Assembly (NCBI GenBank): GCA_008729055.1
Contig: SDUX01000001.1
Coordinates: 4,271,866 to 4,335,865, forward strand
DNA: 64,000 bases
Origin: Pyropia haitanensis
Lineage: Eukaryota; Rhodophyta; Bangiophyceae; Bangiales; Bangiaceae
Reading direction: 5' to 3'
A model generated the notes under the pieces. That model was given only the letters and a program-made list of their open reading frames with translations. It was not told the origin of the DNA and did no database searches. This document shows positions 1 to 11,094 of this stretch, one piece after another. Each line of letters opens with the position of its first letter. Positions within the stretch are counted from its first letter, which is position 1. A program made the position numbers and the translations under genes.

Positions 1-3000
1 CCGGCGCGTTGGCGTGGACGGCGAGCGTCGGCGCCGCCGCGGCGTCGCCATCAAATCCCGCAGCGGCCACCTCCGCGGCGGTCGACTCGGCCGACAGGCC
101 CGCCACGCCCGCCGGCGGCGGGCCGCCGGGGGGGCCGACCGCGGCGGCACGGGCGGCGGCTACGTCGGGCCGCGCCCAGACGCCCGGCTCGGCGGCGGCC
201 GACGCGACGCCGGGCAGCACCGCCACGCGGACGGTGCGGTCGTCGGGGGCGCCGCCCGGGAAGGTGCCGCCGGCGACGGCGCCGCAGGCGCGGCCGTCGG
301 GCGACCGCCGCTCGCCCGACGGCCCGCAGAGGGCGGCGTGGAGGGCGGCCGCGGCGGCCGCCGCGCTCGTCTGCGGCGTCAGGCCGCCGCCGCCAGCCGT
401 CAGCGCGGCGATCGTCCGCGGCCGGGCGCGGCCGTAGAGGACGGCGGCGGAGAGCGCGGCGGGCGCGTTGGCCGGCGTGCCGCCCGCCGCGTCGGACGCG
501 ACCGCCACGTCCACGTGCGGCGCGGTCACGAGCGGCGCGACCGCCGCGAGGTTGTGCAGCCACACCACGTCCGGGTCGGTGTAGAGGACGTCGTGGCCCG
601 CGGCGAGCAGCCGGTTGACCACCCGCAACCGCAGCGCAAGCAGCAGCGGCGTCGACCGCGTCGACGCGCCCGCCGTTTCCGCCGCCGCCTCCTCCGCGGC
701 GGTGTGGAAGAGCGTGTCCTCGAGGTACACGGGCAGGCCACGGGTCACCCCAAAGTGGTACAGCTCGTCGTCGAGCGCCGCGATGACCACGCTGTCCGCC
801 GCGCGCAGCCGCCGCAGGTTGCACATCCAGTTGAGCAGCAACTGCTGCTGGTTGTTGTTGGCCATGGTCAGCACCACGGGGCGGCGGTGGGTGGGCAGCG
901 ACGGCGCGCGGGGGAGACCCGCCGCGGCGCGCGCCGCGAGCGACGACGCCGCCGCGGCCGCGTGGCGGGCGGCCACCACGTCCAGCAGCGCAAACAGCAG
1001 CATCGGCAGGCCAAACGGCGTGCGCGGGGCGGGCCGCCCCTCGGGCAGGTGCTCCGTCGACGTGGACGAAATGGGCACGCCCAGCGGCCCGCTGCCGCTC
1101 GAGGCGCCCGCCGACGGCGGCAGGCGCCCCGAGATGGTCCACCCCTCCTCCTCCAGCCGCCCGTCGGTCAGCCCCGACGCGGACGTGCCGTCGTCGCCGG
1201 GCCCGCCGCCGGCCGCGGCGCCGCGCGGCTCGCGCGCCTCGGACGACAGCAGCCCACAAAAGATGACGCGCGAGCCCGTCACGACGAACGGGTCGTTTTG
1301 GGCGGCGCCGACAAACGGGGAGTGCTCGCACCGGCACACGTGCGGCCGCACCCGCCGGAGCAGACAAAAGCCCGACCGCTCGTAACAGGAGGCCAGCTTG
1401 AGCGGCGCGTGCAGGATGGTGCCCTGCTGGTTGGTGTACGTGCCGTGCGCCGACGACAGGTACGTGTTGATGTACAGCTCAAACTTGCGGTTCTTGCCGT
1501 CATTCCAAAAGTTGCGCTCCACGCCGGCCGCCACCCCGCCGCCGCCGGCCGCGCCGTCCACGGCCGCGGCGGCGGCAGCGGAAGCGACCGATGCGTCAGC
1601 CGTCCCCACCCCGTCGGCTGCGGCCGCGGCGGCGGCCGCTGCGGACGCGGCCACCAGGTGGTAGTCGTGGTGCACGTGCACAAACGTGCACGCCTCGGAC
1701 GCGTCAATGACCGGCCGCCGCGCCGCCTGGATCACCTCGTGCGTCAGCCAATTGTCGTACCGCCCACGGCCAACGACAAAGTGGGGCATGACCCCGTCAA
1801 AGAGCGGCGGCCCCCGCGTCGTCCACGCCCACACGTCAATCCCGCCGTACGTGTGGAGCACCCCTGCCGTCCGCGCGTGGTGCACCGCCGCCCGGCGGTA
1901 GCGCTCGTCGCGCCACACAGACTCGGGCGGCAGGTAGCCGCGGCCGTCGCCCGCGGCGCCCGCGGCGCCCCCCCCCCCGCCGACGGTGGCTGCGGCGGTG
2001 GTGGCACGCCGGGCGACCGCCGCCACCACGTGAAGCGCGCCAGCCGCCGCCGCCAGCGGCGGTCCGCCGCCAGCCGCCGCCGCCGATCGGCTGGCGCCTC
2101 GGACGCGGCGCCGCCCGACGGCGGCGGCGGCAGCGCATCGACATCCCAGCGGGCGCCGAGCAACAGCCAGTGCGGGTCGGGAAGGGCAACCTGCAGCCGC
2201 CGCAGCGCGAGCGGGAAGTCGTCAAAGAGGAGGATGTCCGCGTTGAGCAGCACCGCCACGTCCGCGGTCGTCCGGTTGGTGACGTCAAAGAGGGCGTTGA
2301 AGAGGGGCACCCGCAGCACGTTGGCGTCGACGTCGGGCAGCCACCGCAGGTCGTACGCGGCGGCCACGTCGCCAACGCCGGCGCCGTCGCCCAGCAGCGT
2401 CACCGCAGGGGGGGGGGTCAGCGCGAGCCACGACTCGAGCGCCCGCAGCTGGTTCCGCCCATCGTCCCCGACAAACGGCTTGGGCGCCGTGAACAGCTCC
2501 ACCGTCAGCGGGGGGGGCGCGGGCCCGCCACCGCCGCCACCACCGCCGCTGCCGCCGGCCGACGCGCCGTACGCGCCCGTCCGCGCCAGCAGCGCCGCCG
2601 TCCGCGCGCGCGCCGTCTCGTTGCTGTACAAGTTGCGCCGCAGCCGCAGGAGCAGCACCGCCGCCGCCGCCGCGGCGGCCACGTACGACAAGAGGCGGGA
2701 GCGAAGAGACAGGGGCGCCGCCGGCGGGCCGGGCGCAAACACGCTCCACCGGCCGCGGCGGCCACCGCCGCCGCCGCCGCCACCCCCACGGGACAGACGG
2801 TCAGACGACGCGCCCGCCGCGGCGGGCCAGTCCTTGTCGGCCGCCGGTGGGCCGCCACGGGGACTCTGCTCTCCGCCGCCCGCCTCGCCGCCGTCATCCC
2901 GACCCGCCGCGGCGGTGGGGCGGCGGCGGGGAACCGCCGCCGCCGCCGCCACCGCCGCCGACGCCAGCGCCCGCTGCTGCGCCGCCGAGGGCGCCGGCGC

Positions 3001-3225
3001 CGCGTGCCGCGTAGCGGCGGCGGGGGCACTGTCCAATGACAGAGGCCTTGGCCATCCCCGGGACGACGCACCCGCACCGCCGGCACCGGAAGGCGCGGCG
3101 GCATCCGCGGCAGGGGTGGCGCCGGCGGTAGCGCCCGCCGCGGCGGCGGGTCGCCGCCGTCGATGACGCTCCCCTGCCGCCGCGGCGTCCTCTGTACGCA
3201 GCATCGCGCCGCGGCGGCGGGACAC
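1..3225 (-). CDS. two-domain type II membrane glycosyltransferase (GT77-like), 3' end outside window
   Basis: Likely a Golgi glycosyltransferase acting on cell-wall or glycoprotein glycans; donor and acceptor cannot be told. The 5' reading frame (start ATG at 3225) has a long disordered, Ala/Gly/Pro-rich N-terminus, a hydrophobic segment near residues 177-194 flanked by arginines (signal anchor), then from about residue 237 a nucleotide-diphospho-sugar transferase fold with VELFTAPKPF, LRALESWLAL, VTLLGDGAGVGDVA and LLNADILLFDDF. The match resumes in another frame with MPHFVVGRGRYDNWLTHEV (about 1735-1795), so the frame changes near the C-run at 1969-1979. That frame stays open to position 1 and holds a second domain with LTMANNNQQQLLLNWMCNL (about 810-865) and HDVLYTDPDVVWLHN (about 555-597), the DxD-type motif of GT77 enzymes. 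Family assignment is from remembered motifs. The break is either a short intron, a homopolymer error or a real lesion. Confidence 0.72.
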
Positions 3226-4530
3226 GACGCCCCCCTTGCGGCCAACGGCGCCGCGGTCGGGCGCATCCAGGCGGGGCGGGCGGGATCAGCGAACGCGGGG
3301 CGGTGGGGAGGCCGAGTCGGCGAGTGCCCTCGTCCCAGAGCGCCGCCATGCCGACGCACGTGACGGTTCGGTCCTGCCATCGCCACGTGTCGGCATTCGC
3401 TCAGCCGCGGGACCCTCAAGAACGGTGTACGGTCTGCCTTTCCGCCATGAAACTGTACCGTTCGCGCTTTCTTGCATGCCACGTTTCACCAAAGCTGTTT
3501 TCGGACCACATTCTCGGATTTTCAGGGGGGGCTACTGCGTCCCGTAGTCGTGCATAACGGAGGTTCAACACCGGCTACCTTCCCGCTAACTGGGCACTCC
3601 CCTTCCAGTCGGGTTGTAGTCTGCATGTTGGTACTTGTGGTTCCACGGTCACTCGTGTGTGGTCTTGTGGCCAGAGCGTGCGTGTCCCGCCCTCGCCGTC
3701 CCACCTGACTTAGAGGTCGTGAATTACGCATTTCCTTGGACTGCATCAAGAGGTTCGAGTGCTGTCGGCGGCGCCACCGCACGGGGATCGCACAGCGCCA
3801 GCTTGTCGACCGCACAACACGCTCTGCCACGTAAAATACTGCTGGGTTTGACCGCGGAGCGCCGCCGGGGGGGGTCTGCCGGGCAACCGCCAGCGCCGGC
3901 CAGTTGACGGCGCCGTCATCCGCAGCAGCGTCGGCGGCGGCGGTCGCGGCGGTAGTGGCAGCACCAGCAGCTGCTGCTAGTGCCGCAACACCAGCAGGCG
4001 CAGCAAGAGGGGCTGTGAATGCGGCCGCGGAACCCCCATCCCCGGGACAGGCACCTTCTCCGGCGCCTCCGCCGGCAGTTCCATGCCGGCTTAGTGCCTC
4101 GCCGAGCTTCGCCCCCACCCGCTGGCGGGCGCGCCGACCCCGGGGCCAACCCAGCGCCACAGGCGTCCATAGGTACTGCCGCCACCGCTGCCGTCGCTGG
4201 CCCTCGCCGCTGACGCTAGCGGCCGTCGCGGCGGCAGCAAAAAACGGGAAGCACCCCCGCCAGCGCATCCGGTCCAGGCAGCAAGCCGGCGGCGGCGGCG
4301 AGCGTCAGGCCGCCGCCGGCCGCGCTGGCCAGGCCGCTACCGCTGCGGCCACAGCCCTTGCCGCCGCTGGGCAGGCCGCTGGCTGTCGCCAACTGCGAGT
4401 TCGACCCGCCAGGGATGTGCAACGTCGCGAGCGCCCCCCAGAGCGCCGTCGACGCAACTGCCGATCCTTCTGTCCCCCTCCCGTGCCCCAAGCCTCGCGC
4501 GGGCGCGGCGGCCCCTTCAATCACCCCCCC
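3226..4530. other. intergenic, probable upstream region of the glycosyltransferase gene
   Basis: The stretch 3350-3850 is less GC-rich than its surroundings and lies directly upstream of the minus-strand glycosyltransferase, so it may hold its promoter. 3900-4530 returns to GC-rich triplet-like DNA. Open frames exist on both strands but none shows a recognisable domain. Confidence 0.4.
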
Positions 4531-5531
4531 TTTTCAACGGCTGCCGCGGCGGCACCAGCGTCGGCACCAGGACAGCGAGCGCGTGCCTCATCCCTGCGAT
4601 CCCCGCCGTGGCCGCCCGCAGCCGTTGCCGGGCGCTTGGGCCCGCCGCGTGCACAGCGGCCAGCGCGTGGGCCGCGGCGGCCAGGCGCGCCGCTCAGCGG
4701 GAGGCCGCGCGGCTGGCGCTACCGCCCGCGAGGACCAGCCACACGAGGTCGGCGGCCGCCCGCCAGTGGGCTTCCATCTCGTATTCGAGCCGCCAGCTCG
4801 CACTGTCGAGCTCCTTCTTGCGACGCTTCGCGCCTCGGTCTCCCTGGGAGTAGGAGAGGCTGATGACGGCGAGCGCTGCGGACGCGGCGGCACCGCGGCG
4901 GCGAGCCCGACTGATAGCGTCGGACCGCCGTCGCGGGACCGGATGAAAAGCCGCTGTCCTGCGCAGGGGGCGCCGCGGGGCATGCGGAATGCCGCAGCGA
5001 CGGCTCCGGTGCTGGACGGAAAGCAGCCACAGGCCGGCGTGGGTGCGAGAAGCTACTGGTTGCGGCGCTTGCGCTGCCGTTGGTCGGCGGATGATGCTGC
5101 CGCACAAGGCAGATATGGGCGGTAGGCAGTGGAAGTCCCCCCCCCCCGTGCCAAATTCTGAGCCCCACACCTCCAGCTGCTCCGTCCTGGCCGCTGTCGC
5201 GACCAAAGAGCGTTAAGGCCATTGCCCCTGCGCCACTAAAGTCTTCGACAAGCCCCGCTTCCCGTCGGCGCTCCCCGCAGCGCCCCCTCCCCGCCCAGGC
5301 CCTCCATGGCGCCACGGCGTAGTGGACATAACCGTCACCATAGCCGAGTGGCGCACGGCGGCCGTACACCCACCCACGTCGTAAGGCCTCATTCGTTAGG
5401 ACATTCCTCGCGACAGCAACGAGCGCGCCCCCCAGCTGTTCGCCAGTTGTCGCCTCTATCGCCATCGCGGCGGCATTGATGACGGAAGGAGTGCCGACGC
5501 TGGAGCGCCCGCGGGGCGCTCGCCGCCGCAA
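4531..5531 (-). pseudogene. possible decayed or intron-split gene of unknown function
   Basis: No family is recognised. On the minus strand 5230-5500 reads as a normal-looking globular protein (GEQLGGALVAVARNVLTNEA, then GWVYGRRAPLGYGDGYVHY). A second frame at 4697-4870 gives SYSQGDRGAKRRKKELDSAS followed by WRLEYEMEAHWRAAADLVWL, and it continues in the same frame past a TGA at 4694-4696 (minus strand) with a plausible Ala/Leu-rich helix to a stop near 4531. The two parts are in different frames. Either an intron lies between them near 5130-5160 or the gene is broken. The evidence is residue composition only, so this may be a chance open region in GC-rich DNA. Confidence 0.25.
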
Positions 5532-6610
5532 CCGAAGCGGGTGCCAGGTGGGGGAATGAACGTGCCGGTGTCGGCGGAGGGTGCGAAAGGCGGCGAGGCG
5601 TCAGCTGGTGGCGGGATCTCCCACCTTTATAGCCGCCGTTCGTCCCCATACGGCACCACGTGTCCACACTGGAGAAATGGAGCGGCTCGCTCTTTGGCGC
5701 GTGTTCGACAGCACGAGCCAGCACGACGGAAACGTCGCGACAGGGGCAGCCAGCTTTTCCGTCCCCCACTCATTGTGAACGCGGGTGCGCTCCCCACCGA
5801 CCCCCCCGCTGCGCCCGCGCAATAACCTCCAGACCGCGCTGCCAGTCCGCAATCGAATTGCCCATTCCCTCTCCCTGCGCGCGAGTGTCCCTGCCGGCGG
5901 GTGCACACCCGCGCACGACCGCGCCCTCTTCCACCGGCCATTCCTGCGGCGGTGTTCCCCGACATCTCCCGCGGGAAGGTGTCACTGACCGCCTCGTCAG
6001 CCGCCGTCGCTGCCCTCTGTGGCTCCCGCCCCCGCGCACGCCTCTGCCCGCTGCCCGCCAGTCTGATTTTGTCGTGCTCTCTCGACCCCGACACCACCTC
6101 CCCCCGCAACTCCACCCCTCCGCCCCTCACTCATGCCGCCCCCTTCCCGGGACGGTACCTTCCCCCCCACCAATTTACCGCACCCCCCCACCGCCCTCAC
6201 CCGCCACGCCTACCTCATCCGCCGCGTGTGCGGCACTCGCAGTCGTCCATCGTGCTTGGCTTCATCTTCGACAAGCCCCGTCACCCCATCCCCCCCCCAC
6301 CTCCAATGGCGGCGTCAGCTGGTCCCCTCTTCCACCGGTACCCACAGCTGCTGCTCCGCCGCCGCCCGCCGCTGCCACACTCATCGCCACCACTACCACC
6401 ACCGCCATCGCCCCCCCCCCCCCACTACGCGCGGCACGATTAAACGACGCTGGTGTCCCGCGCCGGCGGCGGCTCCCCGATGGAGGATATGGCACCGGCT
6501 GGGCCAGAGACGACGGCGGCGGCCGCCACGGCGGCAGATGGCGGCGCCACGGGCGCCGAGTGCCGGCGCCATCGCGCCTTACAAGAGGGCGTCACTGGCG
6601 AGGTTTCGCC

Positions 6611-6648
<38 letters not shown>

Positions 6649-7474
6649 CACTGGTGCCGCCGCTACCGCCCCCCCACCCCCCTCTGTCCGCGCCGAGCGT
6701 GTGGGCCACGTCAACCATGCGTGCCGACGGAGGCGAGTCCGACACAGGGTGTGAGCATCACGCAGGACGCTGGCCGTCACGCAGGAGGCGGGTGACAAGG
6801 CTGGGCGGGGGGAAGGCGGGGATGGCGTCGGCAGGAAGGCAGCAGAGGGGGCGAGACGAAGGTAGGCGGCAGGAGTTGCCGCTGTCGAAGCTGCGACTGC
6901 GGCCTCTGAGGGCGCGCCCGCGGGAAATCTGGGGACATCCCTCGGGGCGACCACCCCCGCCGGTGCCGCCGCCGACCCTGTCGCGGCCGGGCCGGCCAGC
7001 GGGACCTACACTCTCCATACTGCGCAGCGCGTCTCCCGCCATCAAGCGGCTCGTCTCACGCCCTGACTGGCGGCCGCCGTTGCTGACCGGGACGGTGCTG
7101 TGCATAGGGCGCCCACCAGTGGGGAGTTCGAGGCGGCTGCCCCCGGTGGGCCTCGTATGCACGGCCTCATCCCTATGGCGCCGGACCTGCCACTCGAGTG
7201 GGGCGGGTACCGTGGACGCCTTCGCCTACAGTGCGCGGCGGCAGCTTTATGCCTGGTAAGCGTACCTCTCCCCCAGGGAGGCGGGGAAGGGGAGTGGCAG
7301 GGAAGATAGCAACCTGGTGGCGACGGCGGCTGTTCGTGTCGCGTCTTTCCGTTTGAGACAGGTTCATCGTTGATTCGTAGAGCTCACAAAGAAGAAAGAA
7401 GCAGGAAGTTACCTGTTGCTGCGTACTTCTTACGGCCGGCTCCAGAATGTAGCACACAAAGCTGGCCTCGCTAT
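5532..7474. other. GC-rich stretch with no recognisable gene
   Basis: The plus strand is pyrimidine-rich from 5800 to 6440 and then has a CCG/GCC array at 6608-6655. A plus-strand open frame at 6453-7259 is Pro/Arg-rich and shows no domain. 7310-7474 drops in GC and leads into the duplicated segment that follows. I see no RNA gene. Confidence 0.4.
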
Positions 7475-7859
7475 GGGCGTCCCCGTCTGTGTCTTTCTGT
7501 GTGGGGTCTCCCTCACTTGAGTACCATTCGTTCTTGACGTACATCACAACAGGAGTACGCTGAGAGCGCGCTGAACGTGTTACATGCTTTTGTTTTTGCC
7601 CGTCGACCGTGTCGGTTTGCAGATGCTGTTCATGCGGGCACCCGGAACCCGGCAACAATCTGGTCGAGGGTCCCCGTCTGTGTGCTCTTACGTGGGGTCT
7701 CTCTCGGGTGGATACCATCCGTTTCTGACTTACGTCACATCAATAGCACGCTGAGAGCGCGCTGAACGTGTTATACGCTGTTGCTCTTGTCCGTCGGTCT
7801 TGTCGGCTTTCACATGCTGATCATGCTGACGCCCATGACTCGGGAACAAAAGTGCGTCA
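7475..7859. repeat. diverged tandem duplication, two copies of about 191 bp
   Basis: Copy 1 (7475-7667) and copy 2 (7668-7859) align at a 191-bp offset. Shared blocks include CCCCGTCTGTGT (7481 and 7672), GTGGGGTCTC, ACGCTGAGAGCGCGCTGAAC (7557 and 7750) and the GTCGG...GATGCTG...CATGC segment. Copies differ by scattered substitutions and small indels. Composition is lower in GC than the flanks. It lies just downstream of the Crypton gene and may be part of that element. Confidence 0.75.
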
Positions 7860-7937
7860 AGTGTGGTCTACTCCGCGCACCGCAGTATTTTTTTGACTCA
7901 TTGCACGGCGGCTTCCACAAACGAAAAAAAGAAGCAA

Positions 7938-8588
7938 CTAAAGGTACGTGGACCCGAGCCCGGTGAGTCGTTCCCTGGCGTTGGCCGGCGGGTAGTCCTT
8001 GCGCGGCGCGGCCAGCACAGCTTTTGTGTTGGCCCCCGTTGCGTACCGCTGCTTGAGAGAGGAAACCACCCGTGCGATGCCCACCGTCGTGCCGCGCCGC
8101 GCATACTCCTTATCGAACGCGCGATATAAGGCCGCGCGCTTCGAGTACAGCTTGATGAGGCGGCCGCGCTCCCTGTCCGGATGTCGCAGCCGCCAACGGT
8201 TCCCAGAAAGCTGCTGCATCTTCACAACGGCGGCCCTTCCGCCGACACCCTCTGCATATTCGTCTAAGGCCTGCTCCCAGTTGAGGCGCGCGGCCATCGG
8301 CAGCAGGGGCACACACTCATTGCCCGAAGTGTGGATGGGGACGCCCGCCAGGTTTCCCTTTACCTGTAGCAGACGGACGCTCTCCCGGTCCTTTATCAGC
8401 GCCGCCGACACCGGCACGGCACGCGGCGGTACCGGGGGCACCATGGGCACGCTGGCCACCTTGTCGGCGGCGCCATCGCCTGTCGCCAGCGCACTACCAT
8501 CTTCGCTTGGGACGACCACCGGCCGCCGCAGCTCCGCGGCCACCAAGTCGCGGACAACCGGGCCCTGGACTCCCGCGCCCGAGAGCAC
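7938..8588 (-). pseudogene. C-terminal GCR1_C-like DNA-binding part of a Crypton recombinase
   Basis: This frame of about 216 codons encodes the probable DNA-binding tail of the recombinase just upstream. NWEQALDEYAEGVGGRAAVV followed by GNRWR and LIKLYSKRAALYRAFDKEY matches the GCR1_C pattern (W..E...G, WR, then RRxxIY-like helix) known from yeast Gcr1 and from fungal Cryptons. The N-terminal 70 residues are linker. The frame begins with GTG at 8588, overlapping the TAG stop (8588-8590) of the preceding frame, so in a working element the two would form one protein; here a frameshift separates them unless an intron is present. It ends at a stop at 7938. The domain call rests on pattern recall. 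Confidence 0.6.
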
Positions 8589-9838
8589 TAGAACAGCAGC
8601 TCCCTGGCACGGCCCAGCTCGGACTCCACCAACTGCTTCACCTCTGCAAGCCCGGCGTCACCGTGCGCTTTTTGCGCGTCCACCCCGGCCGTCGTGTGCG
8701 CCTGCAGGCGCTCCTCCGTGCTGTCCATTTGCAGCGACAGACGCGTTTCCAGGTCTCTCGTGTCAGCTGCCGACTCGGCCGCCACGGCCTCCACGGCTGC
8801 CTTGACGGCGGTGGCCAGCTGCGGGAGCACCTGCTCCACCGCGGCCGCCGCGCAGTCGCCCGCGCTCTCCAGCGCCGCCCTCGTGGTCGTCTCGAACGAC
8901 CGAAAGGTGTCCGTGTTAATCAGCAGGTGCACGTGGACGGCCGTCCCCGGGGGGGCGCTCGCGGTGGCGAGCCGCGCCGCCCACGACTGAAAAAACACCG
9001 ACCGCAGCAGCCCCACCAGTTTAAAAAAGTCTTGCAAAGCCTCGTCGGCTGCGCTGGGGTCCGCCTGGATGCGCGCGTCCAAGGCGGCCTGCTCCACCTT
9101 CAGCCACGGACAAACCGAGCGCTGTAGCGCGACGGGCACTGGCTCGGCCAGGCGCGGGGTGGCTGGCGCCACGCAGTCCAGGGCGCGTCCAGACAGGCAC
9201 AGCATCATAGTCTTGTGGGGGATGGACCCCTCGTAGCACCCCCCGCTCACACCCACCCGCCACCTCCCGTGGTCAGCATTGTCGCTGTCCGCCGCGCCGC
9301 GCTCCTTGCCTGTCTGGCACGCGGCGCGGCGGCCCAGGTGCGTCTTCGCCGCTCAGTCTGGGATCCCGCACGCCATCATCACGGACTTCAGGTGTGTGTT
9401 GTGGTAGTGGTACGACATGGGCTTGAGAGAGCCCTCAGTTGCACTCGGGATGACCAGCAGCCGATAGAACCGACGAAAGCCCGAGGTCTGGCCGGCCTCC
9501 CAAAAGTGCGCCGAGGTGATGCCCGCTGCCACAAGTGCCGCATCGTCCGGGGCAAAGAGGGGAGCAAAGTCCACGCCGGCGTGCGTGGGATCACCGCCGG
9601 GACGGTGCAACAGCGCCACCAGGGCGTCTGCCAACGCCCCATAGGGGCAGAGCCACGGGTTGACGTGAGGCAGCGACCCAATATTGCGCACCACACCCTC
9701 GGTGGCTTTTGTTGCAGAGATGTACAAGTAAAGCAAATCCAGGCCCCGCCCCCCCGCCGAAAACATCCCCGAGAGCGTGCGCCGCGCCAGGTGGCTCCTG
9801 TAGCAGTACGGCTAGGCTGACCCACAACTTGTGGGGGC
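8588..9838 (-). pseudogene. Crypton-type tyrosine recombinase, broken by in-frame TGA
   Basis: The catalytic part of a Crypton DNA transposon, which would cut and rejoin DNA through a tyrosine. Reading 9838 to 8590: LARRTLSGMFSAGGRGLDLL, WLCPYGALADALVALLH, then SYHYHNTHLKSVMMACGIPD, a TGA at 9353-9355, and in the same frame KTHLGRRAACQTGKERGAAD, NADHGRWRVGVSGGCYEGSI. HLGRR gives the H-x-x-R pair and CYEG the likely nucleophilic tyrosine; SVCPWLK and FFKLVGLLRSVFFQSWAA resemble the PW..E and QD-type region of the Ndc10/Crypton family. Because homology runs across the TGA without a shift, this looks like one disabling substitution. A TAG upstream (about 9825) closes the frame, so the N-terminal part is lost, shifted or on another exon. 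Confidence 0.68.
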
Positions 9839-10329
9839 GAGACACGCACGCTCGGGTCCCAACTTGGAACACCGGAACCAACACGTGCAACACCAACACG
9901 CGACTTGCGTGTGACGAGTGGCCGACTCGCCAAGGCACGAACAAGATGTGTCGGAGCCAGACGGTGTTTACTTGGCTGCCAAGGGGGGCCCTCCCTGCCT
10001 TGCTGTCCCGCGCATATAAACCCTAGTGTGCGCGCATGCGCGCGCATACCCCTCGCAAAACACGCAAAAAATGAACACTCAGACCACCCAGTTAAAAGGC
10101 CCCACAATCAAAGCAAGCAAGCGTAGAAGTCCGTCTGGCTCCCACGCAATTATCCCCAAGATACGAACCACTGCAATACTCTGCAAATGGGGTGCCGACA
10201 GTCCAAGTCGGAATATCGAGCTGAAATAAAGATATTTCACTCATGGGTCGGGTGATATCCAATCTCAATTCTGAGCCACTTGCTCCGAATATTCAAACCC
10301 AGATTCGGGGTTTGTCATACCCGACTCAA
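9839..10329. other. lower-GC flank of the Crypton remnant
   Basis: This stretch has ordinary base composition and no long domain-bearing frame. A TATA-like word (CGCATATAAACC, 10010-10021) and alternating CGCGCATGCGCGCGCAT (10030-10046) stand out. It could include the 5' end of the Crypton, but I could not find element termini. Confidence 0.35.
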
Positions 10330-10349
10330 TAGAGAGTTTTGGCAAGTAA
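10330..10349 (+). repeat. left terminal inverted repeat of the 765-bp element
   Basis: Perfect 20-bp inverted match to 11075-11094, starting with the TA dinucleotide that may be part of the target duplication. Confidence 0.8.
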
Positions 10350-11074
10350 CTCGACTGTTGTTTCGACGGTATCTCGACTGTACATTGCGCCACGTTTCAG
10401 AGCTACCGTCGAGATACAGGATTTTCCGACCGTCCCCGACGGTATTCTCGGGATGTACAGTCGGGCCCCGGTGGATCGCGTTGAAGAAAAGCTGTACCTT
10501 TCAGCCACGTGTCGCGCGTGAGAGGCCCCAAAGGCGGGTGGTTTGGGCCGCCATATGCCGGTACAACCATTTCTGGTACATTGGACGCAGCTTGGCTGGC
10601 GCTGAGGGACAGGTGGTCTGTCCGTGGTGTCAGTGGGCTTGGCCAAGCGGGCCGATCGTTGTCGTGTTGCGCGCCTTTTTCCCAGCCCCTTGCACCCACC
10701 CTCCCCCCTTTGTTGGCCTTGTGCTGCCTCCACGTCGTGCCGAATATGTCATCCCCGAGCCCTACCACACCTGCAGAGGATGCGTCGTCTGCGTCCTCGA
10801 GGCGGGACCGGCCGTCTACTGGTGGGGTCCCTGAATCGGCGACCAAGAAGCCGCGCCGGCTGTGGCGTCCCACTGGTGGAAGCGATCGCAATGACGTGCT
10901 GCGTCACTGCCTTGGTGGTGGCGCGCCTCGCCTTCTGTTCCGTTCTTGTACAGGACTGTCGCGTTACAGGAAAGTTACTTGCCAAAACTCGTTCGAGTCC
11001 GCGACGGTAGAAAAAAAACGGTATCTCGACTCTTTCCAGATTCCGTCGAGATACAGTCGAAAGCGACCGTCGGA

Positions 11075-11094
11075 TTACTTGCCAAAACTCTCTA
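11075..11094 (-). repeat. right terminal inverted repeat of the 765-bp element
   Basis: Reverse complement of 10330-10349 without mismatch. A partial third copy is internal at 10975-10991. Confidence 0.8.

Larger units (their letters stand above)
10330..11094. mobile_element. 765-bp non-autonomous DNA element with 20-bp terminal inverted repeats
   Basis: The ends 10330-10349 and 11075-11094 are perfect 20-bp inverted repeats, beginning TAGAGAGTTTTGGCA and ending in its complement. The outermost TA at each end suits a TA target duplication as in Tc1/mariner relatives. Just inside each end lie mirrored motifs: GGTATCTCGACTGTA and CCGTCGAGATACAG on the left (10369-10423), GGTATCTCGACT and CCGTCGAGATACAGTCG on the right (11020-11060). 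A further copy of the terminal word (TTACTTGCCAAAACTCG) lies internally at 10975-10991. Internal frames show no transposase, so the element must be mobilised in trans. Confidence 0.7.

Noticed and set aside
14..3166. 1050-codon plus-strand open frame
   Set aside because: It is the antisense shadow of the glycosyltransferase; its product is Arg-rich without domains, while the minus strand carries GT motifs.
7781..7966. small plus-strand frame with C-x2-C (REQKCVKCGLL)
   Set aside because: A lone cysteine pair in a duplicated non-coding segment; copy 1 of the duplication does not keep the frame.
9353..9355. TGA in the Crypton as a selenocysteine or reassigned codon
   Set aside because: No Cys is expected there, no selenocysteine signal is evident, and TGA terminates other genes in the window.
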